Shown one piece after another: positions 5,375 through 5,392 of a stretch of 5,392 bases of DNA. The notes beneath the pieces were generated by a model. That model saw only the letters and a program-made list of their open reading frames with translations. It made no database searches and was not told where the DNA came from. Numbering within the stretch: the first letter of the stretch is position 1; the number at the start of each line of letters is the position of its first letter. Both the position numbers and the translations under genes were made by a program. Source of the DNA: an uncultured Collinsella sp. Its GTDB lineage: Bacteria; Actinomycetota; Coriobacteriia; Coriobacteriales; Coriobacteriaceae. The DNA lies in NCBI GenBank assembly GCA_900554495.1, contig USHR01000125.1, positions 1-5,392 of the forward strand, given 5' to 3'.

Positions 5375-5392
5375 ATGGGTCCGTTCCAGATT
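5375..5392 (+). CDS. secG: Start of a gene cut by the window end, probably SecG preprotein translocase subunit
   Basis: ATG at 5375 is preceded by AAGGAG (5362-5367) at 7-nt spacing, a strong ribosome binding site, and the frame reads MGPFQI to the window end. Six residues cannot identify a protein. The SecG proposal rests on context: secG commonly follows gap-pgk-tpi in Actinobacteria, and SecG proteins often begin with a short M-G/x-x-x-I lead into the first membrane helix. If correct, it is a small two-helix membrane protein that assists the SecYE channel. The gene start itself is well supported; the identity is inference. Confidence 0.5.

Noticed and set aside
1..5392. Search by eye for tRNA or rRNA genes, CRISPR repeats, insertion sequences, attachment sites or a novel defence system
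   Set aside because: No direct repeats of array type, transposase motifs, tRNA-like cloverleaf or unusual genes were seen; the window is almost fully occupied by conserved housekeeping genes.

Overview
This window is a housekeeping central-metabolism locus. It holds four complete co-directional genes for consecutive steps of lower glycolysis: gap (glyceraldehyde-3-phosphate dehydrogenase), pgk (phosphoglycerate kinase), tpiA (triosephosphate isomerase) and gpmI (cofactor-independent phosphoglycerate mutase). Upstream is the 3' end of a WhiA-type DNA-binding protein gene. The last 18 bases are the start of another gene, probably secG. I see no mobile element, CRISPR array, tRNA or rRNA, and no gene of unknown function. 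I found no evidence for a novel system; the points worth a second look are regulatory.

Organism: the coding DNA is GC-rich and strongly biased (AAG, GAG, CTC, GTC, GAC preferred; TTA, TCA and CTA almost absent), while the spacer upstream of gap is AT-rich. The order whiA-gap-pgk-tpi-(secG) is characteristic of Actinobacteria. The GAPDH, however, resembles the streptococcal/firmicute type, and gpmI sits directly after tpiA as in many Firmicutes. Together these suggest an actinobacterium of the class Coriobacteriia (Collinsella or Olsenella-like). This assignment is inference from recall, not from a search.

Layout: 1-341 is the whiA 3' end. 342-534 is a 193-bp AT-rich spacer with a perfect 14-bp palindrome (387-400), a candidate promoter (433-462), a GC-rich possible leader hairpin and a strong Shine-Dalgarno site for gap. 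535-1560 is gap. 1561-1700 contains a convincing Rho-independent terminator (about 1595-1645) and then a separate perfect inverted repeat (1655-1677) just before the pgk ribosome binding site. 1701-2891 is pgk, 2884-3651 is tpiA (8-nt overlap with pgk) and 3657-5210 is gpmI (5-nt gap). 5211-5374 contains a small hairpin, a strong terminator (5236-5271), a C-rich then G-rich stretch and a possible extended -10 promoter. 5375 onward is the putative secG start.

How the genes work together: TpiA interconverts dihydroxyacetone phosphate and glyceraldehyde-3-phosphate; GAPDH oxidises the latter to 1,3-bisphosphoglycerate with NAD; Pgk makes ATP and 3-phosphoglycerate; GpmI converts this to 2-phosphoglycerate. 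Enolase is not in this window. The terminator between gap and pgk suggests that gap is made in excess over pgk-tpiA-gpmI, which look like a tightly coupled translational unit.
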